Of a stretch of 64,000 nucleotides of DNA, positions 35,036 to 44,139 are shown piece by piece (positions within the stretch are counted from its first letter, which is position 1; each line of letters opens with the position of its first letter). The stretch spans positions 5,890,001 to 5,954,000 of the forward strand of contig NZ_CP107954.1 in assembly GCF_036067295.1 (NCBI RefSeq), written 5' to 3'. Source of the stretch: Kribbella sp. NBC_00382. Lineage in GTDB: Bacteria > Actinomycetota > Actinomycetes > Propionibacteriales > Kribbellaceae. The position numbers were made by a program, and so were the translations under genes. The notes under the pieces are model-generated. The model made no database searches. It had not been told where the DNA came from and saw only the letters and a list, made by a program, of their open reading frames with translations.

Positions 35036-35650
35036 TTACTCGTCGGTGGAGGGGGAGGTGTGTAGGCGGACTTGTTTTACTCGGACTGATTCGTCGCCGT
35101 AGAGGTCTAGTTCTCGGGTGGCGCCGTCGGGGGCCCAGCCGGAGTCGGTGTAGAAGGCTCGGAGGATGTCGTCTGTGGTGTTGACCCAGACGGTTACTCG
35201 CTGGAATTTGTCGGCTTGGGTGGTGTCGACTACTGCGTTGAGGAGGCGGGAGCCGTGGCCGGCGCGGGTGGCTGACGGGTCGACGGCTAGTTCGGCGACC
35301 AAGGCGTCGTGGCGTTGGTCGGCGTCTGGGTCGTCGGAGGCGGTAATTGCTGCGAAGCCGACGATGGTGCGGCCGGCCAGGGCTACCAGGACTCGGTTGC
35401 GGGCCTCGCCGGGGGCGATGAGGGCGGCTCGCCATTGGGCGGCGAATTGTGCGGGGTTGAGGTCGGCTAGGACGTCCGCGGGGAGTAGGCCCTCGTAGGC
35501 GCGTCGCCAGGCTGCTACCTGGATTTCGCCGATGGCGTCTGCCTCGGCGGGTAGGGCCAGGCGGACGCTTGACTCGGCGATCGGGTCCTCGGTGGTGCCC
35601 ATCGAAGTCAGGCTTTCCGGTTCCGGTACGCCGAAGTCGTCGTGGTTCAT
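35036..35650 (-). CDS. GNAT-family N-acetyltransferase
   Basis: This 204-residue enzyme has the GNAT core: strand VALAGRTIVGFAAI, motif A with VAELAVDPSATRAGHGSRLL carrying the acetyl-CoA pyrophosphate loop, and motif B VNTTDDILRAFYTDSGWAPDG. It starts at ATG 35650 with AAAGGA upstream. A terminator separates it from the upstream DUF418 gene, so it has its own transcription. The acceptor substrate is not predictable; a small-molecule or protein N-acetylation role is possible. Confidence 0.9.
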   Translation of the reverse strand: MNHDDFGVPEPESLTSMGTTEDPIAESSVRLALPAEADAIGEIQVAAWRRAYEGLLPADVLADLNPAQFAAQWRAALIAPGEARNRVLVALAGRTIVGFAAITASDDPDADQRHDALVAELAVDPSATRAGHGSRLLNAVVDTTQADKFQRVTVWVNTTDDILRAFYTDSGWAPDGATRELDLYGDESVRVKQVRLHTSPSTDE

Positions 35651-35670
35651 GCGGACATCCTTTCAAAGGG

Positions 35671-35722
35671 CAAAACAAAGACCTCCAGCAGGACACCCGT
35701 CGGGTAGGTGTCCTGCCGGAGG
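35671..35722 (-). terminator. Rho-independent terminator after DUF418 gene
   Basis: CCTCCAGCAGGACACC (35682-35697) pairs with GGTGTCCTGCCGGAGG (35707-35722) in a 16-bp stem with one mismatch and a 9-base loop. On the minus strand a T-rich run (TCTTTGTTTTG) follows. It starts 15 bases after the DUF418 stop. Confidence 0.85.
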
Positions 35723-35737
35723 CGGCTCAGAGAGGGA

Positions 35738-36952
35738 TCAGTAGACGAGCTTTCGGAGGAGGGTTTCGGCGGGGCCGCGGTACGAGTGCTTCTTCATCTG
35801 GTAGGCGGCGATCACCGAGATCGTCCAGACCAGTACTGCGGCGCCGAAGGCGGTCCAGGCGGTGCTGCCGAGGCGGTCGCCCAGGTTGAGGGTGAAGGGG
35901 GCCAGCAGGACCATCCAGGAGACCGACTGGAACAGGTAGCCCGACATCGACCGCTGGCCGAGGGCGGAGATCGCCTGGACCGGCATGCCCAGCTCAGCCG
36001 GGCGACGGTTAGCGGTGAGCTTGCCGACTAGGAGAGCGAAGAGGGCGATGTAGCCAGGTCCACCGAACTGACCGCTGAGATCGTGGAGGAAAGCGAGCTT
36101 GCTGATCGCGGCCTCGTCGACGTGCAGCCAGCCGGCGGCGACCAGGGCGAGCGGCAGACCGCCGAGGACGGTGATGCTCATCGCAACGGCTGCCACCCGG
36201 GTCAGCAAAGTTTTGTGAGCCAGCGGGTTCTCCAGGATCTGCTTGCGAGCGGCCCAGATGCCCAGCCAGACGATGACGGTGAAGCCGAGTACGAAGGCGG
36301 TGTGCGCCGGGTACTCCTGCAGCCGGTGGATCAGGCTGGAGCCGTAGCTCGTGGCGGCCAGCGACGGGTTCGGGCTGTTCGTCATCGACTGGCCCGGTCC
36401 CGAGTTGATGACGGCGAGCGCGGCCATCCCTGCAGTGACGATCACGTAGACGACCTGGGCACCCCAGATCCACAGGACGATCTTGTGGAACCGGTCGCCG
36501 CGGTTCAGCAGTAGCAGCGTGCAGATGATGCCGACCAGGCCGTACGCGCCGAGGAAGTCCCCGAAGTACAGGAGCGTCGCGTGCGCCAGGCCGAAGGCGA
36601 CCAGCCAGGCGTTCCGCTTCAGCAGGATCTTCCGTACGCCGCTGACCGACGTCCCGGAATTGCGTTGGCGCCGGGCGAGCTGGACCAGGCCGTAGCCGAA
36701 CATCACCGCGAAGACCGGGTACGCCCGGGCGTCGACCAAGGTGATCTTGAGGAAGTTCAGGATCCGCTCGAGACCGTGCGGGGTGCCGTTCAGGCCGGGG
36801 CTGCCGGCGAAGGCGAAGTTGGCGGCGTTGGCCAGGCCGATCAGCAGCAGCATCGCGCCGCGGATCAGGTCCGGCGCCAGCGCGCGCTCGGCGCCGGTGA
36901 CCGGGCCGCGATGGTCGGTCGCCACCGGCTGTGAGGTGATGAGCTGCGTCAC
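35738..36952 (-). CDS. DUF418-domain membrane protein
   Basis: This 404-residue polytopic membrane protein has about nine to ten helices and the DUF418 C-terminal region (GQRSMSGYLFQSVSWMVLL, then AAYQMKKHSYRGPAETLLR). The N-terminus APDLIRGAMLLLIGLANA is typical of the YeiB/DUF418 family, which is distantly related to membrane acyltransferases and has no fixed function. The GTG at 36952 has AAAGGGA nine bases upstream. It is divergent from the paa operon, and the paa operator may affect it. Confidence 0.9.
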   Translation of the reverse strand: MTQLITSQPVATDHRGPVTGAERALAPDLIRGAMLLLIGLANAANFAFAGSPGLNGTPHGLERILNFLKITLVDARAYPVFAVMFGYGLVQLARRQRNSGTSVSGVRKILLKRNAWLVAFGLAHATLLYFGDFLGAYGLVGIICTLLLLNRGDRFHKIVLWIWGAQVVYVIVTAGMAALAVINSGPGQSMTNSPNPSLAATSYGSSLIHRLQEYPAHTAFVLGFTVIVWLGIWAARKQILENPLAHKTLLTRVAAVAMSITVLGGLPLALVAAGWLHVDEAAISKLAFLHDLSGQFGGPGYIALFALLVGKLTANRRPAELGMPVQAISALGQRSMSGYLFQSVSWMVLLAPFTLNLGDRLGSTAWTAFGAAVLVWTISVIAAYQMKKHSYRGPAETLLRKLVY

Positions 36953-37092
36953 GGGGATTCATCCCTTTCAAGGACCGTCGAAGAACTGTGGAGGGGTTGA
37001 GCTGTTGACCACAATCCTGATCCCGCACAGGCCGCCAACCCAGTGGCCTGAGCCCACACCTGAAGGTGGACCTAGCACCCCCACGCAGCATG

Positions 37093-37133
37093 TTGTGACA
37101 CTTCTCGTCCGATCTGCAGAAAAAGTGTCACAA
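37093..37133. promoter_or_regulatory. 11-bp inverted repeat in the paa promoter region
   Basis: TTGTGACACTT (37093-37103) and AAGTGTCACAA (37123-37133) are perfect inverted copies with a 19-bp gap, so their centres are 30 bp (about three helical turns) apart. The right arm lies just upstream of the paaA -10. Each arm also holds the short palindrome GTGACAC/GTGTCAC. A repressor that releases on phenylacetyl-CoA, binding as two dimers, is the likely user; no regulator gene is adjacent. Confidence 0.75.
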
Positions 37134-37139
37134 GTCGGC

Positions 37140-37145
37140 TATGCT
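37140..37145 (+). promoter_or_regulatory. -10 box of leaderless paa operon
   Basis: TATGCT ends six bases before the paaA ATG at 37152, predicting a leaderless polycistronic mRNA. Confidence 0.7.
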
Positions 37146-37151
37146 CGGCCC

Positions 37152-38081
37152 ATGGACAGCTTCCAGGCGACGATCGACGCAGACGGCCGGATCGAGCCGC
37201 GCGACGCGATGCCCGAGGGGTACCGCAAGACCCTGATCCGGCAGATCGCGCAGCACGCGCACTCCGAGATCATCGGTATGCAGCCCGAGGGCAACTGGAT
37301 CAGCCGCGCGCCGTCACTGCGCCGCAAGGCGATCCTGATGGCGAAGGTTCAGGACGAGGCCGGTCACGGCCTCTACCTGTACGCCGCTGCCGAGACCCTC
37401 GGGGTGGACCGGGCGGACCTGCTCGACCTGCTGCACGAGGGCAAGCAGAAGTACTCCAGCATCTTCAACTACCCGACGCTGACCTGGGCCGACATCGGCG
37501 CGATCGGCTGGCTGGTCGACGGCGCCGCGATCGTCAACCAGGTCCCACTGTGCCGCTGCTCGTACGGTCCGTACGCGCGGGCCATGGTCCGGGTCTGCAA
37601 GGAGGAGTCGTTCCACCAGCGGCAGGGGTTCGAGATCCTGCACACGCTGTGCAACGGCACCGACGCGCAGAAGGCGATGGCGCAGGACGCGCTCAACCGC
37701 TGGTGGTGGCCGAGTCTGATGATGTTCGGTCCGCCGGACGCCAGCTCGACCCACTCCGAGCAGTCGATGGCGTGGGGGATCAAGCGGCACAGCAACGACG
37801 AGCTGCGGCAGCGCTTCGTCGACATGACCGTGCCGCAGGCCGACGTGCTCGGTATCCGGGTGCCCGACGACGGCCTGACCCTCGACGAGGAGACCGGCCA
37901 CTACAGCTTCACTCAGCCCGATTTCACCGAGCTGTATGAAGTTGTCAAGGGCAACGGTCCGTGCAACCAGGAGCGGCTCGCGCACCGGGTCAAGGCACAT
38001 GAGGACGGCGCCTGGGTCCGCGAGGCAGCAGCGGCGTACGCCGAGAAGCAGGCCGCCAAGGCGCAGGGGAGTGCCGCATGA
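37152..38081 (+). CDS. paaA: 1,2-phenylacetyl-CoA epoxidase subunit PaaA
   Basis: This 309-residue protein is the catalytic oxygenase subunit that epoxidises the ring of phenylacetyl-CoA in aerobic phenylacetate degradation. Ferritin-like helices carry the diiron ligands, including VQDEAGHGLYLY and CKEESFHQRQGF (ExxH motifs). The length matches the family. The open frame reaches 36741, but ATG 37152 begins the conserved protein and follows a -10 box by six bases. It overlaps paaB by 4 bases, and four paa genes follow. Confidence 0.97.
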   Translation: MDSFQATIDADGRIEPRDAMPEGYRKTLIRQIAQHAHSEIIGMQPEGNWISRAPSLRRKAILMAKVQDEAGHGLYLYAAAETLGVDRADLLDLLHEGKQKYSSIFNYPTLTWADIGAIGWLVDGAAIVNQVPLCRCSYGPYARAMVRVCKEESFHQRQGFEILHTLCNGTDAQKAMAQDALNRWWWPSLMMFGPPDASSTHSEQSMAWGIKRHSNDELRQRFVDMTVPQADVLGIRVPDDGLTLDEETGHYSFTQPDFTELYEVVKGNGPCNQERLAHRVKAHEDGAWVREAAAAYAEKQAAKAQGSAA

Positions 38082-38389
38082 GTGAGACGACAGGAACTGC
38101 TGCGCGCCCGTCGGTCGAGCCGCTCTGGGAGGTCTTCGTGCGTTCGCGCCGCGGGCTCTCGCACGTCCACGTGGGCAGCCTGCATGCGCCCGACGCGACG
38201 ATGGCGCTGCGCAACGCCCGCGACGTCTACACCCGTCGCCAGGAGGGTGTCTCGATCTGGGTCGTGCCGGCCACTGACATCACCGCGTCGAGCCCGGACG
38301 AGAAGGACGAGTTCTTCGACCCGGCCGCCGACAAGGTCTACCGCCACCCGACCTTCTACACGGTCCCGGAAGGCGTCGATCACCTGTGA
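38078..38389 (+). CDS. paaB: 1,2-phenylacetyl-CoA epoxidase subunit PaaB
   Basis: This 103-residue subunit has the conserved PaaB sequence WEVFVRSRRGLSHVHVGSLH and the later NARDVYTRRQEGVSIWVV. It bridges PaaA/PaaC units in the oxygenase complex. It starts in an ATGA overlap with paaA and ends in a GTGA overlap with paaC. Confidence 0.97.
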   Translation: MSETTGTAARPSVEPLWEVFVRSRRGLSHVHVGSLHAPDATMALRNARDVYTRRQEGVSIWVVPATDITASSPDEKDEFFDPAADKVYRHPTFYTVPEGVDHL

Positions 38390-39126
38390 CCGACCTCTTC
38401 ACCTACACGCTCCGGCTCGGTGACGACGCGCTGATCGCGGCGCAGCGGACCGCCGAGTGGATCGCGGCCGCCCCGCAGCTCGAGGAGGACGTTGCCCTGG
38501 GCAACATCGGCCTCGACCAGCTCGGCCAGGCCCGGTCGCTGCTGCAGTACGCCGGCAAGATCGAGGGCGCCGGTCGTACCGAGGACGACCTGGCCTACTT
38601 TCGCGACGAGCGTGACTTCCTCAACGTCCAGCTCACCGAGCTGCCGAACGGCGACTTCGCGCACAGCATGGCCAAACTCCTGTACTTCGCCACGTACCAG
38701 CATCTCCTGTACGACGAGCTGCGCAACTCCGCCGACGAGACCCTCGCAGGTGTCGCCGGCAAGGCGGTCAAAGAGGTCGCGTACCACGTCGACCACGCCA
38801 CCCAATGGGCACTACGCCTCGGCGACGGCACCGAAGAGAGCCACGCCCGGATGCAGGCCGGCCTGCAAGAAATGTGGCCCTACACAGCCGAACTCTTCGC
38901 CTCCGACGACCTGGTCCAGCGGCTCGACGTCGCTGTCGACCCGTCGACGCTGGAGGAGGAGTGGCTGCGCCGGGTCACCGAGGTGATCGACGCATCCACG
39001 TGTGAGCGGCCGACCTCGTCGTACCAGCACAGTGGTGGCCGCGAAGGCCGTCATACCGAACACTTCGGGTACCTGCTCGCCGAGCTGCAGCACGTCGCCC
39101 GCTCGCATCCGGGCGCGACGTGGTGA
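38386..39126 (+). CDS. paaC: 1,2-phenylacetyl-CoA epoxidase subunit PaaC
   Basis: This 246-residue ferritin-like subunit pairs with PaaA and lacks a functional diiron site in the family. It shows the conserved LGDDALIAAQRTAEWIAAAP opening, DQLGQARSLLQYAG, and EVAYHVDHATQWALRLGDGT. It starts with GTG in a 4-base overlap with the paaB stop and overlaps paaD. Confidence 0.96.
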   Translation: MTDLFTYTLRLGDDALIAAQRTAEWIAAAPQLEEDVALGNIGLDQLGQARSLLQYAGKIEGAGRTEDDLAYFRDERDFLNVQLTELPNGDFAHSMAKLLYFATYQHLLYDELRNSADETLAGVAGKAVKEVAYHVDHATQWALRLGDGTEESHARMQAGLQEMWPYTAELFASDDLVQRLDVAVDPSTLEEEWLRRVTEVIDASTCERPTSSYQHSGGREGRHTEHFGYLLAELQHVARSHPGATW

Positions 39127-39599
39127 CGGACACCGCGATCTTCGAGGCAGTCGGGGAGGTCGCGGATCCCGAAGTACCGGTGCTGACGATCGCCGATCTC
39201 GGCGTTCTGCGCGGCGTCCGGCACGAGGGCGACGAGGTGGTCGTGACGATCACCCCGACGTACTCCGGCTGCCCAGCGATGGACCTGATCAAGCACGAGG
39301 TCGAGCTCACCCTCGACTCGCTGCACCTCAAGGGTCGCGTCGAGACTGTGCTGTCGCCGGCGTGGACGACGGACTGGATGAGCGACGAGGGCAAGGCCAA
39401 GCTCACGGAGTACGGGATCGCGCCGCCGACTGGCCGTCGTGCGGTCGGCGGGCCGGTATCGCTGAGCCTCACCATTCGATGCCCGCTGTGCGGTTCGCCG
39501 GACACCACCGAGCTGAGCCGGTTCGGATCCACCTCCTGCAAGTCGCTCTGGCGGTGCAACTCCTGCCGGGAGCCTTTCGACCACTTCAAAGACCTTTGA
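39123..39599 (+). CDS. paaD: Phenylacetyl-CoA epoxidase maturation protein PaaD
   Basis: This 158-residue protein belongs to the PaaD/SufT (DUF59) group that helps mature the iron-sulfur component of the epoxidase. The N-terminal DUF59 segment ADPEVPVLTIADLGVLRGV and TPTYSGCPAMDLIK are present. A C-terminal metal-binding module CPLCGS...CNSCREPF completes it. GTG 39120 and GTG 39123 are both in frame; 39123 was chosen because it gives the GTGA overlap used throughout the operon. Confidence 0.94.
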   Translation: MTDTAIFEAVGEVADPEVPVLTIADLGVLRGVRHEGDEVVVTITPTYSGCPAMDLIKHEVELTLDSLHLKGRVETVLSPAWTTDWMSDEGKAKLTEYGIAPPTGRRAVGGPVSLSLTIRCPLCGSPDTTELSRFGSTSCKSLWRCNSCREPFDHFKDL

Positions 39600-39625
39600 A
39601 CATCCAACGCAGCAAGGCGATCTAG

Positions 39626-40708
39626 ATGACGACGATGACCAGGCGCAGGGCGACCTTCCATCCGCTGGCAGTCAAGGCGATCGACGAGATCACCGACGAC
39701 TCGGTGGCGATCACGTTCGACGTCCCGGCAGAGCTTGCGGCGGAGTATGAGTTCGCCGCAGGACAGCACCTGACGGTACGGCGTACCGGCGACGACATCC
39801 GCCGTAGCTACTCGATCTGCTCGCCGGCCGGCTCCGGCGTACTGCGGATCGCGGTCAAGCGGATCCCCGGCGGCGACTTCTCGTCGTACGCGTCGACCGC
39901 GCTCAAGGTCGGCGACACGATCGAGGTGATGACGCCGCTCGGCCGGTTCGGGACGCCGCTCGATCCCGCGCACGCCAAGCACTACGCGTTCATCGCCGCC
40001 GGCAGCGGGATCACCCCGGTGCTCTCACTGGTCGCGACCATCCTGCAGGTCGAGCAGGCCAGCCGGGTCACCTTGCTGTACGGGAATCGCACGGCCGGCT
40101 CGGTGATGTTCTCCGACGACCTGGCCGACCTCAAGGACCGGTACGCCGAACGCCTGCACCTGGTGCATGTGCTGTCGCGGGAGTCGACCGATGTCGAATT
40201 GTTCAGCGGACGGATCGACAAGGATCGGCTGGGCCGGATGATCGACACGATCCTGCCGGTGAAGTCCGTCGACGAGTGGTTCCTCTGCGGACCGTACGCG
40301 ATGGTCGTCGGCGCACAGGAGCTGCTGATCGACCAGGGCGTGGCCCGCGAGGACGTACATGCCGAGCTGTTCCATGTCGGCGACGAGGCACCGGTGGCCC
40401 GGGTCGAGGAGACCACGACGGACGCCGAGGCGGCCGAGGTGACGGTGATCCTCGACGGCCGCCGCTCGACCTTCCCGCTGGGCGAACACGGAAAGGCAGT
40501 GCTCGACGCAACCCTCGCAGTACGGACGGATGCGCCCTTCGCCTGCAAGGGCGGAGTTTGCGGGACCTGCCGGGCAAAAGTCGTCGACGGTACCGTCCGG
40601 ATGGACACCAACTGGGCCCTCGAACCCGACGAGATCCGCGCAGGCTACGTGCTCACCTGCCAGTCCCACCCGACCAGCGAGAAGGTCACCCTCGACTTCG
40701 ACGCCTGA
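39626..40708 (+). CDS. paaE: Phenylacetyl-CoA epoxidase reductase subunit PaaE
   Basis: This 360-residue reductase carries electrons from NADPH to the PaaAC oxygenase. It has an FAD domain with RRSYSICS, an NAD(P) domain with AAGSGITPVLSL, and a C-terminal plant-type [2Fe-2S] ferredoxin with CKGGVCGTC and the fourth cysteine in LTCQSHP. ATG 39626 (or ATG 39635, three codons on) starts it, 26 bases after paaD. It ends the cluster; paaK, paaZ and the beta-oxidation genes are not in the window. Confidence 0.96.
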   Translation: MTTMTRRRATFHPLAVKAIDEITDDSVAITFDVPAELAAEYEFAAGQHLTVRRTGDDIRRSYSICSPAGSGVLRIAVKRIPGGDFSSYASTALKVGDTIEVMTPLGRFGTPLDPAHAKHYAFIAAGSGITPVLSLVATILQVEQASRVTLLYGNRTAGSVMFSDDLADLKDRYAERLHLVHVLSRESTDVELFSGRIDKDRLGRMIDTILPVKSVDEWFLCGPYAMVVGAQELLIDQGVAREDVHAELFHVGDEAPVARVEETTTDAEAAEVTVILDGRRSTFPLGEHGKAVLDATLAVRTDAPFACKGGVCGTCRAKVVDGTVRMDTNWALEPDEIRAGYVLTCQSHPTSEKVTLDFDA

Positions 40709-40809
40709 ACTGACTGCAACAACCTGCAACCAGCTCTGCTGTACCTGGTCATCGGCCTGTCCCTGCAGCAGAATCCAGGGCTCTTCTTCCTGAGTCTCTG
40801 GGGGCCGTG

Positions 40810-42411
40810 ATGTCACGACGATGGACCACGCTGGCGACGATCGGTGCACTGGTCGCGGGGCTGCTGACCATGGTGCCGGCATCGGCTGCACCCAGCGCGG
40901 AGGCGACCAGTACCGGCGCCCAGGTTCCGAAGCTCGACTGGAAGCTCTGCAGCGAGCAGTTCCCGGAGTACGACTGCGCCACCGCCATGGTGCCGATGGA
41001 CTACGACGATCCCCACGGCGCGAAGGTCCCGATCGCGTTGGCCAGGTTGCGCGCCACCGACCCCGAGCACCGGATCGGCTCGTTGTTCCTGAACCCGGGT
41101 GGCCCCGGCGGAACCGGCGTCGAGTTTCTCGAGGGCCTCGGACCTTGGCTCTACACGGATGAGGTGCGGGCCCGCTTCGACCTGATCGGGTTCGACCCGC
41201 GTGGGGTGGCGCGCAGTGCTCCGCTGACCTGCTTCAAGTCCCAGGAGGAGGCTGACGCGGCGAAGGCGCCGTTCGCCTTCCCGGTCACACGCGCCGAGGA
41301 ACGCGCGTGGGTCGGCTTCGACCGCGCCTACACGGACGCGTGCCGCAAGAACGCCGGCCCGATCATCAACCACATGTCCACCGCGAACGTCGCGCGCGAC
41401 CTGGACCTGCTGCGTGCCGCGGTCGGGGACAAGCAGCTGACCTACGCCGGTTTCTCGTACGGCAGCTACATCGGTTCGGTCTACGCGAACCTGTTCCCCG
41501 ACAAGGTCCGTGCGCTCATCATCGACGGTGTCATCGACCCGGTCTCCGACGCCACCGGTCGTGGCCTCGAGTGGCTCACCAAGTCGCCGGAGGCGCGGCT
41601 GAAGAGCGAACAGGGTGCGTACCAGTCACTGCTCCAGTTCTTCAAACTCTGTGACACCAGCACCAGCCCCAAGTGCGACTTCGGCGACGGCAACTCGAAG
41701 GCCGCCTACGACGCTCTTGCGGCCCGGCTGCTCAAAGACCCCCTCGAACTGCCGGACGGCACAGTGGTCACCTACGCCGACCTGGTGCAGGAGACCCTCA
41801 ACGACCTGTACAACGCGGGGACCTACCACACGCTCGCCCGGTACCTCCATGCCATCGACACCGGGACCGTGCCCGAGGCCAAAGCCCTCCAGACCGAGAC
41901 CCCGTACTACCAAACGTCCGAAGGCTTCAACGGCGTCTGGTGTACAGACTCGCTGAGGCCCGCCCACCCCTCCGCCTGGGCCAATGCGGCCCGTACCGCT
42001 GACCGCAACTGGCCGTACTTCGGTCGCCCGTGGAACTGGTCGGCCAGTGTCTGCGCCAACTGGCCGGGCCACGACAGCGACCGTTACCTAGGCCCGTTCA
42101 ATAAGCGCACGGCCAATCCGATCCTGGTCATCGGCCAGCGCTGGGACCCGGCCACGCCCTACGAGGGCGCCGTCAGTACCTCGAAGCTTCTCGGCAACGC
42201 CCGCCTGCTGACCGTCAACGGCTGGGGCCACACCTCGATCCTCACCTCGAGGTGCGCGGATACCAAAGCCAGCGCCTACCTCCTGACCGGCGCCCTGCCG
42301 AAGGCCGGAACGGTCTGCCAGGTCGAGGGCACCCCCTTCCACGAAGGCCCTGCCCAGCTGGCCAAGACAAAGCCCACTTGGCAATGGACACCGGGCAGGT
42401 TGGTGTCATGA
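40810..42411 (+). CDS. Secreted alpha/beta hydrolase, S33 TAP-like, tandem copy 1
   Basis: This 533-residue exported enzyme starts MSRRWTTLATIGALVAGLLT, a signal peptide. It has FLNPGGPGGTG, FDPRGVARS, nucleophile elbow GFSYGSYIGSVYANLFPD, the acid near GQRWDPATPYEGAV and the histidine in GWGHTSIL. A GTG three bases earlier is in frame, but the sister gene shows that the protein starts MSRRW. It is closely similar over its whole length to the next gene, a clear tandem duplication. Role: extracellular aminopeptidase or ester hydrolase. Confidence 0.92.
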   Translation: MSRRWTTLATIGALVAGLLTMVPASAAPSAEATSTGAQVPKLDWKLCSEQFPEYDCATAMVPMDYDDPHGAKVPIALARLRATDPEHRIGSLFLNPGGPGGTGVEFLEGLGPWLYTDEVRARFDLIGFDPRGVARSAPLTCFKSQEEADAAKAPFAFPVTRAEERAWVGFDRAYTDACRKNAGPIINHMSTANVARDLDLLRAAVGDKQLTYAGFSYGSYIGSVYANLFPDKVRALIIDGVIDPVSDATGRGLEWLTKSPEARLKSEQGAYQSLLQFFKLCDTSTSPKCDFGDGNSKAAYDALAARLLKDPLELPDGTVVTYADLVQETLNDLYNAGTYHTLARYLHAIDTGTVPEAKALQTETPYYQTSEGFNGVWCTDSLRPAHPSAWANAARTADRNWPYFGRPWNWSASVCANWPGHDSDRYLGPFNKRTANPILVIGQRWDPATPYEGAVSTSKLLGNARLLTVNGWGHTSILTSRCADTKASAYLLTGALPKAGTVCQVEGTPFHEGPAQLAKTKPTWQWTPGRLVS

Positions 42412-42480
42412 CCGCTCCAACAAGCTGTGCATGAGGCAGAATCCGAACTCTGTAACTGTCCGCTCACGGGGGGTTCATAG

Positions 42481-44055
42481 ATGTCTCGACGTTGGAAGGC
42501 GCTGGCTACGGCCGGCGCGCTGGTTGCCGGTCTACTGAGCGTGGTGCCTGCATCCGCTGCTCAGGGTGTACCGATCCCGAAGCTGGCGTGGCATGCGTGT
42601 GAGGCGGCGGCCTACGAGTGCGCGACCGCGAAGGTGCCGCTGGACTACGACAACCCACGCGGTGCGACCATCTCGCTCGCGGTGAGCCGGATCAAGGCGA
42701 CCGACCCCAAGCGGCGGATCGGCTCGCTGTTCCTGAACCCGGGTGGTCCGGGCGGCTCGGGCGTCCAGTTCCTCCAGTCCGTCGGGCAGGACCTGTACTC
42801 CGATGAGGTCCGCGCCCGCTTCGACCTGATCAGCTTCGACCCGCGCGGTGTGGCCGGTAGTACTCCGCTGACCTGCTTGAAGACGCAGGAGCAAGCCGAG
42901 GCGGCGACCGCGCCCTTCCCGTTCCCGGCGACGGCTGCCGAGGAGAAGGCCTGGGTCGGCTTCGACCGTGCCTACGCCAAGTCCTGCAAGAAGTACGCCG
43001 GGCCGATCATCGACCACATGTCGACGGCGGACGTCGCGCGTGACATGGACCTGCTGCGGCAGGCAGTGGGGGACAAGAAGCTGACGTACGCCGGCTACTC
43101 GTACGGCACCTACATCGGCTCGGTCTACGCGAACATGTTCCCGGACAAGGTCCGCGCGGTGATCATCGACGGCGTCATCGACCCGGTCTCGGACGCCACC
43201 GGCCGCGGCCTCGAATGGGTCCGCAAACCGGTCGACGCCCGGCTGGAGAGCGAGCAGGGCGCGTACCAGACCCTGCAGGAGTTCCTCCGGCTCTGCGACG
43301 CCGGCGGCCCGAACTGCGCCTTCAGCGCCGGCAACCCGAAGGCCCGGTACGACGCCCTCGCGGCCAAGCTGCGCAAGCACCCGCTCGAACTGCCCGACGG
43401 CGAGATCGTCACGTACAACGACATGATCAGCCAGACGCTCGGAGGGCTCTACGGCGCCGACACCTTCCCGGCGCTGGCCGAGTACCTCCAGGGTCTCGCC
43501 ACCGCGTCGGCCAGCAAGGTCAAGGCAGCTCGCGCGGCACTCGACGAGCCGACATACGAGCAAGGTGCGGAAGGGTTCTACGGCGTGTGGTGCACCGACT
43601 CGCTGAACCCTGCCAGCTCGACGTACTGGGCCAGCAGCGCCGCGGCGGCGGACAAGAAGTGGCCGTACTTCGGGCGCGCCTGGATCTGGAGTTCGAGCAT
43701 CTGCGCGCGCTGGCCGGGACACGACGCGGACCGGTACCTCGGCCCCTTCACCAAGCACTCCGCCAACCCGGTACTGGTGATCGGCAACCGCTGGGACCCG
43801 GCGACCCGGTACGAGGATGCGGTCAGCACGTCGAAGATCCTCGGCAACGCGCGGCTGCTCAGTGTCAGCGGCTGGGGACACACCTCGCTGTTCTCGTCCT
43901 CCTGCGCGGACAGCAAGGCGAGTGCCTATCTGCTGACCGGTGCGCTGCCGGCGAAGGGCACGGTCTGCAAGCCTGACGCTGTCCCGTTCGCTCAAGTTGA
44001 GGCCAGGTCGGTCAAGGCCAAGGCGCCGTACCAGTTCAGGCCGCCGACGCGCTGA
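42481..44055 (+). CDS. Secreted alpha/beta hydrolase, S33 TAP-like, tandem copy 2
   Basis: This 524-residue paralogue of the preceding gene has signal peptide MSRRWKALATAGALVAGLLS, FLNPGGPGGSG, elbow GYSYGTYIGSVYANMFPD, GNRWDPATRYEDAVS and GWGHTSLF, so the catalytic triad is intact. The ATG has GGGGGG eight bases upstream. The 5' gaps before both copies share GCAGAATCC, consistent with duplication including part of the leader. Divergence between the copies suggests different substrate range. Confidence 0.92.
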   Translation: MSRRWKALATAGALVAGLLSVVPASAAQGVPIPKLAWHACEAAAYECATAKVPLDYDNPRGATISLAVSRIKATDPKRRIGSLFLNPGGPGGSGVQFLQSVGQDLYSDEVRARFDLISFDPRGVAGSTPLTCLKTQEQAEAATAPFPFPATAAEEKAWVGFDRAYAKSCKKYAGPIIDHMSTADVARDMDLLRQAVGDKKLTYAGYSYGTYIGSVYANMFPDKVRAVIIDGVIDPVSDATGRGLEWVRKPVDARLESEQGAYQTLQEFLRLCDAGGPNCAFSAGNPKARYDALAAKLRKHPLELPDGEIVTYNDMISQTLGGLYGADTFPALAEYLQGLATASASKVKAARAALDEPTYEQGAEGFYGVWCTDSLNPASSTYWASSAAAADKKWPYFGRAWIWSSSICARWPGHDADRYLGPFTKHSANPVLVIGNRWDPATRYEDAVSTSKILGNARLLSVSGWGHTSLFSSSCADSKASAYLLTGALPAKGTVCKPDAVPFAQVEARSVKAKAPYQFRPPTR

Positions 44056-44139
44056 CCTCCCTTGCGTGTGGCTCCCCAGAAGTGTCGTGGGTCGCTGAAA
44101 GAATCGGCGGCTCACGACTGATGGGGGTGGGGCGCCGTG

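Noticed and set aside
37093..37133. CRP/GlxR-type site at the paa promoter (TGTGA half-sites)
   Set aside because: TGTGA and TCACA are separated by 29 bases and not by 6, so the spacing does not fit a CRP-family dimer.
44137..44139. LexA/SOS control of the YdjM-like gene
   Set aside because: No GAAC-N4-GTTC type box was found upstream, so regulation as in E. coli is not supported.
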